Assembly: GCF_007713735.2 (NCBI RefSeq)
Contig: NZ_VMNW02000010.1
Coordinates: forward strand, 89,701-153,700
Length of the DNA stretch: 64,000 nt
From: Amycolatopsis acidicola
GTDB taxonomy: Bacteria > Actinomycetota > Actinomycetes > Mycobacteriales > Pseudonocardiaceae
Direction: 5' to 3'
Shown: in pieces, positions 45,234-53,394 of the stretch
Numbering within the stretch: position 1 is the first letter of the stretch
Layout: each line of letters opens with the position of its first letter
The notes under the pieces: model-generated
Told to the model about the DNA's origin: nothing
What the model saw: the letters and a program-made list of their open reading frames with translations, nothing else
The model's database searches: none
Position numbers and translations under genes: made by a program

Positions 45234-46158
45234 ACAAAGCTTCGCCGCGGACCAGGCATTCGCCGCTGTCATCGAAAACCTCGCCACTGACGCAGGCCAG
45301 CCGCCGGCCGGTGAAGACCGTCGACGCCTTCGCGGCAAGCGCGGAACCGGACAACATCCCGGGCCGCAGGAACGTACTTTGCAGTGATACCAGCGAAAGT
45401 TCCGGATCGCTCGTGCGCGCGGCATGCGCGCAGGCTTCGCCGAGCAGGCCCGTCAGGATGCCGCCCTGCACGTTCCCGTTGCGGTTGGCCAGGTGCGGGC
45501 CGACCGGCTGCCGGGCCTCCGCACGGCCGTCCGAGCCAGCGACGTCGATCCGGTGGATCTGCCGGTGAACCCCGCTGGTGGTGGTCCACCGCTCGATGTC
45601 GGCGAGCAGGAACGACCGGATCTCCCGCTCAAGCGGGCTCAGGTCCCCGAAGTCGAGCACGCGCGGCGGGTCGCTTTCCCAGGGATACAACGGAAACCCC
45701 GTGCCCGGTTTCGGACGCAGCAGCAGGAAACGCCCGGTGGCCAGCGCGACGAGCCGTCCGTCCTCTGTTTCCAGCCGGGCGTCCGCGGCCGCGAGGTCGC
45801 CGATCCGGTGCGCGGTAGCCGCTCGGCACACCAGCTTCTCGGCACGCACGGGATGCCTCAGGTATTCGATCTTCAGCGACACGGTCGGAAAACGGCGTTC
45901 CTTGCCGACGACCGAACGCACCGCCGCCGCGAGTGCCAGATCGAACATCATCGCCACGATTCCTTCGGCGAACTCGCCGTCCTCCGTCAGCGCCTGAGGA
46001 GAGGCGGCCACCAACACGGCGCTTCGGCCGTCGCCGATCTCGTCATAGCTGAGCCCACCAAAGTTGGCGTAGAAATGCGACGCGCCGTTCCGCACACTGC
46101 CGAGCGCGGCACGGATCGCAGTGTCCAGGCCCGCGACCGCACCCGCGAGGTCACGCAT
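45208..46158 (-). CDS. Tandem hotdog-fold thioesterase (two PaaI-like domains)
   Basis: A 316-residue protein with two PaaI-type hotdog domains: the first about residues 25-150 (EFAEGIVAMMFDLALAAAV, TVSLKIEYLRHPVRAEKL), the second about 225-310 (NVQGGILTGLLGEACAHAA, VSLQSTFLRPGMLSG). PaaI-like proteins hydrolyse acyl-CoA thioesters as tetramers of single domains of about 140 residues; here two are fused. Only the second has the HG/QGG-type substrate motif. ATG at 46158 with GAGGAG upstream, 79 bases after the MaoC gene. Possibly recycles CoA from stalled intermediates. Confidence 0.82.
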   Translation of the reverse strand: MRDLAGAVAGLDTAIRAALGSVRNGASHFYANFGGLSYDEIGDGRSAVLVAASPQALTEDGEFAEGIVAMMFDLALAAAVRSVVGKERRFPTVSLKIEYLRHPVRAEKLVCRAATAHRIGDLAAADARLETEDGRLVALATGRFLLLRPKPGTGFPLYPWESDPPRVLDFGDLSPLEREIRSFLLADIERWTTTSGVHRQIHRIDVAGSDGRAEARQPVGPHLANRNGNVQGGILTGLLGEACAHAARTSDPELSLVSLQSTFLRPGMLSGSALAAKASTVFTGRRLACVSGEVFDDSGECLVRGEALFTASGRPR

Positions 46159-46237
46159 GGAAGGAACTCCTCTCACTACGGGCACAGGTGTACCGCGGGA
46201 CCCGCGCCAGGTCCCGCGGCACACGGATCGAGCCGGG

Positions 46238-46696
46238 TCAGGCGGCGGGCCTGCACTTGGCCAGCAGCGGGAGGACTCCCCGCTGCACGGCTTCGCCGCG
46301 TTGGTTGACGATGGTGTATTCACGGGTGAGCACCCCGCGCCGACCGTCGCTCGTCAGCCGTTTCTCCTTGATCAGTACCTCCGCGTGCACGGTGTCGCCG
46401 GAGAACACCGGCCCGAGGAAACGCCAGTCCTCGATACCCAGCAGGGCGATCGTGCAGGCTTCGAAGATGCCCAGCCGGTTGGCCAGCCCGGTGGTCACGC
46501 TCAGCGTGAGCAGCCCGTGCCCGATGCGCTGTTTGAAGGCGCTTTCCTGCGCGAAGGTATCGTCGGTGTGGATCGGGTTGAAGTCCCCGGACAGCCCCGC
46601 GAACTGGCCGATCTCGTAGTCGGTGACGGTGCGGGCCGGGGTGATGAACTTGTCCCCTACCTCGAAGTCCTCGAAGTAGTACTGCGGCTTCTCCAC
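46238..46696 (-). CDS. MaoC family hydratase, catalytic subunit
   Basis: A 152-residue single hotdog R-hydratase-type protein. It retains the hydratase motif GDFNPIHTDD with catalytic Asp38 and His43, and FKQRIGHGLLTLSV for the oxyanion helix. It hydrates an enoyl-CoA, giving the R-hydroxyacyl-CoA. Located ten bases after a second MaoC-like gene that lacks both catalytic residues, so the two probably form a heterodimer as steroid-pathway MaoC pairs do (inference). ATG at 46696. Confidence 0.9.
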   Translation of the reverse strand: MEKPQYYFEDFEVGDKFITPARTVTDYEIGQFAGLSGDFNPIHTDDTFAQESAFKQRIGHGLLTLSVTTGLANRLGIFEACTIALLGIEDWRFLGPVFSGDTVHAEVLIKEKRLTSDGRRGVLTREYTIVNQRGEAVQRGVLPLLAKCRPAA

Positions 46697-46706
46697 GGGG
46701 ATTCCC

Positions 46707-47174
46707 TTACGCCTTGGTCTCTTCGCTGAACGCCTTGCCCCGGATCATGCGCACGGCCTGGTACTCGACGGCGGTCTTGCCGCTGGTGGTGAGCACCGAG
46801 TTGTCCGTGGTCACCACGCCGCGATCACCGCGGGAGGTGAGGTGCAGCCCGGTCACGACGCTGGAGGTGTAGATCGTGTCGCCGACGAGAACCGGCTTGC
46901 GGAACTTCGGGGTCACCTCCATCAGCGCGAGGCCACGGTCCTCCATGATCCCGGATCCGATGACGAGGCCCTCCGCGAGCGTGAGCACCAGCATCCCGGG
47001 CACGAGCCGCCCGCCGTAGTAGGCATCCTTGGCCGCGTACTCGAGGTCGTACCACATCGGCCCGCGGTAGCCCGCCAGCCCGATGTAGGTGGACACGTCG
47101 TAGTCGGTCACCGTTCGCCTGCCGGTCTCGGAGACCATGCCCATTTCGTACTCTTCGAAGAACAACGACTTCAT
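46707..47174 (-). CDS. MaoC-like protein lacking catalytic residues (partner subunit)
   Basis: A 155-residue hotdog protein with the MaoC layout (FFEEYEMGMVSETGRRTVTDYDV, RLVPGMLVLTLAEGL). At the active site the Asp and His of the catalytic motif are replaced by Tyr36 and Trp41 (LAGYRGPMWYD). It therefore cannot hydrate alone and most likely serves as the non-catalytic half of a heterodimer with the product of 46238-46696. ATG at 47174, 12 bases after the acyl-CoA dehydrogenase. Confidence 0.85.
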   Translation of the reverse strand: MKSLFFEEYEMGMVSETGRRTVTDYDVSTYIGLAGYRGPMWYDLEYAAKDAYYGGRLVPGMLVLTLAEGLVIGSGIMEDRGLALMEVTPKFRKPVLVGDTIYTSSVVTGLHLTSRGDRGVVTTDNSVLTTSGKTAVEYQAVRMIRGKAFSEETKA

Positions 47175-47186
47175 GGCTCAGCCCTT

Positions 47187-48368
47187 TCAGTAGGAGCGCG
47201 GGAGGCCGAGCACGTGCTGGCCGAGGAAGTTGAGGATCATGTTGGTCGACACGGGCGCGACCTGGAAAATCCGGTTTTCCCGGAACTTCCGTTCGATGTC
47301 GTACTCCGAGGCCATGCTGTAGCCGCCGTGGGTCTGCATCGCCACATTGGCCAGGCTCCAGGAAGCCTCCGAGGCCAGCAGCTTGGCCATATTGGACTCC
47401 GCACCGCATTTCTCGCCGCGGTCGAACATCTCCGCGGCCTTCCACCGCATCAGGTCGGCGGCCTCGATGTCGGCGAACCCGCGCGCGATCGGGAACTGCA
47501 CGCCCTGGTTGGCCCCGATCGGCCTGCCGAAGATGACCCGCTCGTTCGCGTAGCGCACCGATCGGTCGATGAACCACCGGCCGTCGCCGATGCATTCCGC
47601 CGCCACGACGATCCGCTCCGCGTTGAGACCGTCCATCAGGTACCGGAAGCCCTTGCCCTCCTCGCCGATCAGCGAGTCGGCCGGCACCCGGAAGTCGTCG
47701 AAGAACAGCTCGTAGGTGTGGTGGTTGAACATCACGTCGACCTTGCGCATGCTCAGGTGCTTCGGATCGACGTCACGGACGTCCACGAGAAAACACGAAA
47801 TCCCGAGACCGGGCTTCTTGGGGTCGGGCGACGGGCTGGTCCGGGCCATGATCACCATCAGGTCGGTGTGAGCGGCGCGCGAGATGAAGATCTTCTGCCC
47901 GTTGAAGACCCACTCGTCACCTTCGAGCCGTGCGGTGGTCCGGATCTTCGCGGTCTCGGTTCCGGCGTCGGGCTCGGTCAGCGCGAAGGACTGCAGCCGC
48001 AACCGTCCACTCGAGACCTCGGGAAGCCAGCGCGCCTTCTGGGACTCGGTACCGTGCCGCGCGACGATGCCCATGGTGAACATCTGGGCGTGGATGCACG
48101 CTCCGGCGCCGCCGGACCGGTTGATCTCCTCGGTGATCACCGACGCCTCGCGGACGCCGAGCCCCATCCCGCCGTACTCGGTGGGCACCATGACCGCGGC
48201 GAGCCCGCTTTCCATGGCTTCGGAGATGAAGTCGTGCGGATACCCGCCGTTCTTGTCGAGCTCCCGGTAGTACTCGTCGGGATAGCGCGACGTGACCGCC
48301 CTGGCCGCGTCGCGGACGTCGTCGAGGGTGACCTCGGTGCCGGCGGCCTCGGTGGTAGTCACGGACAT
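47187..48368 (-). CDS. Acyl-CoA dehydrogenase (isovaleryl/long-chain type active site)
   Basis: A 393-residue acyl-CoA dehydrogenase with LTEPDAGTETAKIRT, GQKIFISRAAHTDL and QTHGGYSMASEYDIERKFREN. The usual C-terminal Glu is absent (APVSTNMI). A Glu lies instead in helix G (LNAERIVVAAE, E251), the place of the catalytic base in isovaleryl-CoA and long-chain acyl-CoA dehydrogenases, so a branched substrate is likely. ATG at 48368, 20 bases after the CoA transferase. Confidence 0.9.
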   Translation of the reverse strand: MSVTTTEAAGTEVTLDDVRDAARAVTSRYPDEYYRELDKNGGYPHDFISEAMESGLAAVMVPTEYGGMGLGVREASVITEEINRSGGAGACIHAQMFTMGIVARHGTESQKARWLPEVSSGRLRLQSFALTEPDAGTETAKIRTTARLEGDEWVFNGQKIFISRAAHTDLMVIMARTSPSPDPKKPGLGISCFLVDVRDVDPKHLSMRKVDVMFNHHTYELFFDDFRVPADSLIGEEGKGFRYLMDGLNAERIVVAAECIGDGRWFIDRSVRYANERVIFGRPIGANQGVQFPIARGFADIEAADLMRWKAAEMFDRGEKCGAESNMAKLLASEASWSLANVAMQTHGGYSMASEYDIERKFRENRIFQVAPVSTNMILNFLGQHVLGLPRSY

Positions 48369-48388
48369 TTCGGCTGAACCTCTTTCTC

Positions 48389-49654
48389 TCAGCGCACCGC
48401 GGACGCGGTGATGGCATCGGTGGCCGGCACGGCGGGCCGGCCGAAGGCCCCTTGCGCGGCCAAGGTTTCAATCTGTTCCGGCGTCAGCCCGAGGCGGGCC
48501 AGCACGGCGTCTCGCTGCTCGCCCAGCTTCGGCACTCGTGCCTGTTCCGGAACCGCGAACCCAGTCGGGTCGGACGGCTGGCGCAACGTGCCGCCGATCC
48601 CGTCGTCCACTTCGACGAAGGTGCCGCGGCTGTGGAAATGCTCCAGTTCGAGCACCTCGGCCATCGTGAGCACCGGCGCCACCGGCACGTCGGCGTCGGT
48701 GATCGCCGCGACCACCTCGTCCCGCGGGAGCTGCTTGCTCCATTCCTCCACGAGCCCGTGGACCTCGGCCTGCCGCTTCGCGCGCTCCAGGTAGGTCGCG
48801 TAGCGCCGGTCCTCCCCCAGTTCCGGCCTGCCCATCGCCTTGGCCAGCCGGGCCCAGAAGTCGTCCCGGTTCACGCCCAGGTTGTAAAACCCGTCCCTGG
48901 CCGCGAAGGTGCCGTAGGGGACGCCGTGGAAATCGTTGGAGCCCGCCGTTTCCGCCATCGTCGAGTCCGCGGCCTGCACCCGGGCGAGCGCGACCGAGGT
49001 CAGCGGCAGCGTGCACTCGGTGAGCGCCAGGTCCACCAGTCGTCCCTCACCGGTCAGGTCCCGGTGGCGCAGCGCGAGCAGGATCCCGGCGTGCGCCGTC
49101 ATCCCGGTGACGATGTCGCCGAGCGCGAACCCGCACCAGACCGGCTGCCCGGAACGGTCGCGGGTCAGGCCGTTCGTCCCGGCCAGCGCCTCGGCGACCA
49201 TGGCCAGCCCGGCGCGGTTCGCGTCGGGGCCGGCGTTCTCCAGCCCGAAGCCCGTCATCGACGCGACCACCAGGGAGGAATACCGCTCCCGCAGGGTTTC
49301 CGGGTGCAGACCCAGCCGCCGCAGCGCCTGCGGCCGCATGTTCGTGATGAACACGTCCGCGCCGGCGAGCAGGTCGTGCATCAGGCCGATGCCCGCCTCG
49401 GTCTTCAGGTCGAGGACGACGCTTTCCTTGCGGCGGTTGAGCGATCCGAAGTAGCCGGACATGCTGCCCGCCTCGGTGGTGCGGATCGGCTCCCTGGTCC
49501 GGGTCAGCTCCCCCGTGGGCGGCTCGACCTTGATCACCTCGGCGCCCTCGTCCGCGAGCAGCATCCCGCAGTAGGGCCCCGCGATGAGATGGCACAGCTC
49601 GACGACCTTGAGCCCCGCCAGCACTCCCTGTCCGGTCTGCGCGGTAGCGGCCAC
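48389..49654 (-). CDS. CaiB/BaiF family (class III) CoA transferase
   Basis: A 421-residue CoA transferase: GLKVVELCHLIAGPYCGMLLADEGAEVIKVE, LNRRKESVVLDL and catalytic Asp180 (FALGDIVTG). The bile-acid-inducible BaiF/RacR group is the nearest type. It would load CoA on the substrate handled by the downstream acyl-CoA dehydrogenase and MaoC pair. ATG at 49654, one base after the DUF35 gene. Confidence 0.92.
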   Translation of the reverse strand: MAATAQTGQGVLAGLKVVELCHLIAGPYCGMLLADEGAEVIKVEPPTGELTRTREPIRTTEAGSMSGYFGSLNRRKESVVLDLKTEAGIGLMHDLLAGADVFITNMRPQALRRLGLHPETLRERYSSLVVASMTGFGLENAGPDANRAGLAMVAEALAGTNGLTRDRSGQPVWCGFALGDIVTGMTAHAGILLALRHRDLTGEGRLVDLALTECTLPLTSVALARVQAADSTMAETAGSNDFHGVPYGTFAARDGFYNLGVNRDDFWARLAKAMGRPELGEDRRYATYLERAKRQAEVHGLVEEWSKQLPRDEVVAAITDADVPVAPVLTMAEVLELEHFHSRGTFVEVDDGIGGTLRQPSDPTGFAVPEQARVPKLGEQRDAVLARLGLTPEQIETLAAQGAFGRPAVPATDAITASAVR

Positions 49655-49655
49655 G

Positions 49656-50078
49656 TCAGTTCCCTCCCTCGTCGAGCACGAAGTCGAACAGGTAAGCAGG
49701 CTCGGCTTCCCGGACTTGGACGCGGACCCGCTTGTCCGGTACGAGCTCGCCCCAGTCCGCGATCACCCGGGACAGGCAGCGGATGCCCTCGTCCAGGTCG
49801 ACGAGGCACAGGATGTACGGCGCTTCGGCAGCGAACATCGACGGAGCGGCGGTCACCTCGGTGTAGCTGCGCAGCACGCCGCGCCCGCTCAGCTCGACCC
49901 ACTCCACGTCCTTCGACCAGCACTCCGGGCACACCGGCTTGGGCGGGAAGGTCATATGCGAACACTGACGGCAGCGCGTGGTGCTGAACCTGCCCTCGCG
50001 CAGCCCGTCCCAGAACGTTTTGGTGAACGGGGTGATCCGGGGCGGATACGCCAGCTCCGGAATGGTTCCACTAGTCAT
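49656..50078 (-). CDS. DUF35 Zn-ribbon/OB-fold protein
   Basis: A 140-residue acyl-CoA-associated protein: N-terminal rubredoxin-like zinc ribbon (C36-x2-C39, C50-x2-C53) and C-terminal OB fold (GRGVLRSYTEVTAAPS..PYILCLVDLDEGIRCLSRV). Proteins of this kind accompany thiolase-like enzymes and, in actinobacterial steroid breakdown, are required by the Ltp2-type aldolase. Directly follows the thiolase-like gene by 15 bases, so a complex is likely. ATG at 50078. Confidence 0.9.
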   Translation of the reverse strand: MTSGTIPELAYPPRITPFTKTFWDGLREGRFSTTRCRQCSHMTFPPKPVCPECWSKDVEWVELSGRGVLRSYTEVTAAPSMFAAEAPYILCLVDLDEGIRCLSRVIADWGELVPDKRVRVQVREAEPAYLFDFVLDEGGN

Positions 50079-50093
50079 CGCCGATCCCCCTTT

Positions 50094-51278
50094 CTAGGCG
50101 CCGGAGGCGTTGGTCAGAACGTGCATCATGGTCGCGTTGTAATCCCCCAGCTCCGCGGTCACGGCGCCCACGCTCGCCCCCGTGACCTGCCTCGGCCCAG
50201 CCTCACCGCGCAGTTGCTGGACCGCCTCGTACACGTTGTACAAAGGCGTGACGTGCGGCGGGTGCCCCCGGCTCGCGAGCCCGCCCGATGGCGACACGGG
50301 AATCTGGCCGCCGATGCTGGTCGCGCCCGCGGCCGCGGCCTCACCGCCGGTGCCCTTCGGGAACAGGCCCACCGCCTCGGTGAGGATCAGTTCGACGATC
50401 GAGCAGGGTGCGTACACCTCGAGGAAATCCAGATCCGCCGCGGTGATCCCGGCAGTCTGGTAAGCCTTCGAGGACGCGATCTCCGCCGACTCGAACCTGG
50501 TCAGGTCGCGCGGGCGGCTGGACACCTGGTGGATTCCCTCGTGGTAGAAACCACGACCCACGACGTCGACGTAGCGGTGGCCGAGCTTGCGCGCGACCTC
50601 CGGGGCGGCGACGACGATCGCGACGGCGCCATCCGAACGCGGCGGCACGTCGAGCAGCCCCAGCGGCCGCACGATGGGCCGTGCGTTCAGCACGTCCTCG
50701 ACGCTGATTTCCTTGCGCAGCTGCGCGATCGGGTTCAGCGACGCGTGTTTCCGGTTCTTCACCGGGATCGCCGCCAGCTGCTCACGGGTCAGCCCGTAGT
50801 CGTGCATGTACCTCGTGGCGTTGAGCGCGTACCACGAGATGGGCGTGACACCGAACGGCACGTGGAAATCCACATCACCGACCGCGCGCATCGACAGGTG
50901 CATGTGCTCACCGGTGGGCACGTGCAGCTCGCGGTTCACGCCGAGCGCGACGGCGACCTTCGCCTGCCCGGACGCGACGCGGTTCACCGCGAGATCGAAG
51001 GCGAGGCCACCGGTCATCCCGTTGCCCAGCACCTCGAGCAGGATGTCGTCGATCGGGATCTCGAGGTAGCCCGCCATGAAAGTGCCGAAGTAGCGCTGTT
51101 CCGCGTAGGGCCGCGGCAACGAGAAGACCAGCGCGTCGATGTCGCGTTTGGTCAGTCCGGCGTCGGCAACGGCCTCGACCAGAGCCTCGAGCACCATCTC
51201 ATGTTCCAGGACATCGACGTACTTGCCGACCGGCAGCGCCCCGATGCCGACGACGGACGCCATCGTCTCCATTGTCAC
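50094..51278 (-). CDS. Thiolase-fold protein without nucleophilic Cys (Ltp2-like, candidate retro-aldolase)
   Basis: A 394-residue thiolase-superfamily protein (SCP-x/Ltp type). The N-terminal active-site segment, where thiolases have Cys, reads LGNGMTGGLAF (residues 84-93), so the nucleophile is Gly. The C-terminal Cys motif is also absent (GASVGAVTAELGDY), while the GHP histidine is kept (H339). Ltp2-type enzymes lack this Cys and perform a retro-aldol cleavage that needs a DUF35 partner, which is the next gene. Y289 and Y347/Y350 are candidate bases. GTG at 51278; ATGs at 51272 and 51263 are alternatives. First gene of a seven-gene operon. Confidence 0.85.
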   Translation of the reverse strand: MTMETMASVVGIGALPVGKYVDVLEHEMVLEALVEAVADAGLTKRDIDALVFSLPRPYAEQRYFGTFMAGYLEIPIDDILLEVLGNGMTGGLAFDLAVNRVASGQAKVAVALGVNRELHVPTGEHMHLSMRAVGDVDFHVPFGVTPISWYALNATRYMHDYGLTREQLAAIPVKNRKHASLNPIAQLRKEISVEDVLNARPIVRPLGLLDVPPRSDGAVAIVVAAPEVARKLGHRYVDVVGRGFYHEGIHQVSSRPRDLTRFESAEIASSKAYQTAGITAADLDFLEVYAPCSIVELILTEAVGLFPKGTGGEAAAAGATSIGGQIPVSPSGGLASRGHPPHVTPLYNVYEAVQQLRGEAGPRQVTGASVGAVTAELGDYNATMMHVLTNASGA

Positions 51279-51305
51279 TCACGTCCATTCCGCCATATGG
51301 CTAAT

Positions 51306-51314
51306 AGCCTGACA
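51306..51314 (-). promoter_or_regulatory. Half-operator upstream of the thiolase-like operon
   Basis: Minus strand TTAATGTCAGGCT: the left half TTAATGTC matches the shared element, the right half is degraded. A TTGACA with CAATAT after 18 bases lies slightly upstream on the minus strand (51330-51359 region). The remaining gap 51279-51503 holds no gene. Confidence 0.4.
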
Positions 51315-51503
51315 TTAAGCTACCTGCATATTGCTAGCCGAGCTAACGACTTGTCAAGACACCAGGGCGCCCGCGCCGGGAGGTGAGCGCCACGTCCGCG
51401 GACCGGGCATGGTGGGTATGGACGTCAGAGGTTGATCGAGTCGAACGACGTGACTCGCGCCGCGGCACCAGATCCTGCCCGGCTCTCGTCCTTAGGGAGA
51501 CCG

Positions 51504-52271
51504 CTACTTCGAGGTACGCCAGTTCTCGTGGATCTGCTTCGTGACACTGCTCTGCTTGAGCGCGAAGGACCGGAACCGGTCCGCCAGCGCGGCACCCTCG
51601 GTGCTCATGTCCCACCCTGACACGAGCGATTCCTTCGCCAGCGCAAGGCTTTCCGCGGGCATCTTCGCCAATGTCGCGACCACATCGCCGACGCGATCGC
51701 GCAGCGCGGCCGCGTCCGGCTCGACCCCCTGCGCGAAGCCCCAGTCGAACGCCTGCCTGCCGGACATGGCGGCGCCCAGCAGCATCATCTCCATCGCCCG
51801 CCCCTGGCCGATGTGCCGGGCGAGCCGGACCGTGGTGCCGTAGGGCGGAATCAGCCCGAGGCCGACCTGGGGCAGCTTGAAGGAAGCACTTTCCGAGGCA
51901 TAGACCAGATCCGAGAAGAGCGCCAGCTGCAGTCCGCCGCCGAGGGCCCAGCCGTTGACCTCGCTGACGATGATCTGCGGGCAGCGCGCCATCCGGTCGA
52001 AGATGCCGGGCTGCTCACGCAGGAACTCGGGCAGGCCGGAGTAGTCGTGCGTATCCGGCTCCTTGAGGTCCGCGCCGGCGCAGAACGCCTTCTCCCCGGC
52101 GGCGGACAGCCGCACGATCCGCACGTCCCGGTCTTCGGCGAGGTCACGGAAAGCCTTGCGCAGCGCTGCCATCAGCGGACGGTTCAACGTGTTGAGCCGA
52201 TGCGGGCGGTTGATCGTCAGGTGTGCGATCCCGTCGCTGTACTCGGTCAGCAGGACCGGCTGCTCATCCAT
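51504..52271 (-). CDS. Enoyl-CoA hydratase/isomerase family protein
   Basis: A 255-residue crotonase. Oxyanion motifs EKAFCAGADLKEP and VNGWALGGGLQLALFSD are intact, but the first active-site Glu is replaced by Gln (KLPQVGLGLIPPYGTT, Q135) while the second is kept (GRAMEMMLLG, E161). The pattern is the reverse of the crotonase at 34407-35198. The missing acid makes classical hydration unlikely. ATG at 52271 with GGAGGAG upstream. Last gene of the 59610-51504 operon. Confidence 0.88.
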   Translation of the reverse strand: MDEQPVLLTEYSDGIAHLTINRPHRLNTLNRPLMAALRKAFRDLAEDRDVRIVRLSAAGEKAFCAGADLKEPDTHDYSGLPEFLREQPGIFDRMARCPQIIVSEVNGWALGGGLQLALFSDLVYASESASFKLPQVGLGLIPPYGTTVRLARHIGQGRAMEMMLLGAAMSGRQAFDWGFAQGVEPDAAALRDRVGDVVATLAKMPAESLALAKESLVSGWDMSTEGAALADRFRSFALKQSSVTKQIHENWRTSK

Positions 52272-52287
52272 GCGGGGTCTCCTCCTG

Positions 52288-53325
52288 TCAGGCAAGGGTT
52301 TCGATGTCGAGGACGAAACGGAACCGGACGTCGCCGGCGATCACGCGGTTGTACGCCTCGTCGATGCCGCCGGCCTCGATCACTTCGACCTCGGCGCCGA
52401 TCCGGTGCCGTGCGCAGAAATCGATCATCTCTTGTGTCTCCGCGATCCCGCCGAGCCTCGTTCCGGCGATCGAGCGCCGGTTGAGCCGCAGCGAAGCACT
52501 GGAAACGCTCAGCGGGGCGGGCGCGGCACCGAGGTGGACCAGCGTGCCGTCCAGGGCGAGCAGGTCGAGGAAGGGATTGAAGTCGACGCTCGCCGGGACC
52601 GTGGACAGCAGCAGGTCGAACGCCTCGTCCAGTTCCTTGAACGTGGCCGCCTGGGTGGTCGGGTAGAACTCGTCGGCCCCGAGCCGCAGGCCGTCCTCGC
52701 GTTTGCCGGGAGCCAGGTCCAGGACCGTGGTGTGGGCGCCGAGCGCCTTGGCGATGCGCACACCGACATGGCCGAGACCGCCGAGGCCGAGGATCCCGAC
52801 GCGGGTTCCTGGCCCGGCTTTCCAGTGCCGCAGCGGCGAATACATCGTGATCCCCGCGCAGAACAACGGTGCCGCCTCCGCCAAGGGCAGGCCGGGCGGG
52901 ATCCTCAGCACGAACGCCTCGTCCACGACGATCTTCTCGCAGTAGCCGCCCTGCGTGGGCACGCCGTCCGGCCCCGGTGAACCGTAGGTGCGCACGTACC
53001 CCTGGCGGCAGAACTGCTCCAGCCCCGCCCGGCATTTGTCGCAGTCGCGGCAGGATCCGATCATGCACCCGACCCCGGCCTGATCACCGACCGCGAAGCG
53101 CGTCACCTCCCCGCCGACGGCGACGACCGTGCCGGCGATCTCGTGGCCCGGCACCACCGGGTAACGAGATGCGGGACTGCTCGCGTAGTGGACGTCGGTG
53201 TGGCAGATACCCGTGTAGGCGATGTCGATCAGCACGTCACGCGGGCCGACATCCCGCCGTTCGATGGTGACCGGTCGGAACGGCTCACCGGGTCCCGTGG
53301 TCGCACGGGCGTTGACCGTGATCAT
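52288..53325 (-). CDS. Zinc-dependent NAD(P) alcohol dehydrogenase (cinnamyl alcohol dehydrogenase-like)
   Basis: A 345-residue near-twin of 22303-23346: ICHTDVHY with catalytic Cys41, PGHEIAGTV, structural cysteines in [21 protein letters not shown] and [13 protein letters not shown]. It oxidises an alcohol or reduces an aldehyde. ATG at 53325 with AGGAGAACC upstream. It follows the MHS transporter gene by 69 bases, the same pairing as in the 20954-23346 module. Confidence 0.9.
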   Translation of the reverse strand: MITVNARATTGPGEPFRPVTIERRDVGPRDVLIDIAYTGICHTDVHYASSPASRYPVVPGHEIAGTVVAVGGEVTRFAVGDQAGVGCMIGSCRDCDKCRAGLEQFCRQGYVRTYGSPGPDGVPTQGGYCEKIVVDEAFVLRIPPGLPLAEAAPLFCAGITMYSPLRHWKAGPGTRVGILGLGGLGHVGVRIAKALGAHTTVLDLAPGKREDGLRLGADEFYPTTQAATFKELDEAFDLLLSTVPASVDFNPFLDLLALDGTLVHLGAAPAPLSVSSASLRLNRRSIAGTRLGGIAETQEMIDFCARHRIGAEVEVIEAGGIDEAYNRVIAGDVRFRFVLDIETLA

Positions 53326-53394
53326 GGTTCTCCTCGCCTAGCTGTTTTGTTTCCCCTACCCGCACCGCCACGCAAACCACACTCGAAACACTCC

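Noticed and set aside
46238..51278. Annotating the cluster as cholesterol degradation
   Set aside because: No ring-degradation, mce or kst genes are present, and the resemblance rests on gene content of a general chemistry module only.
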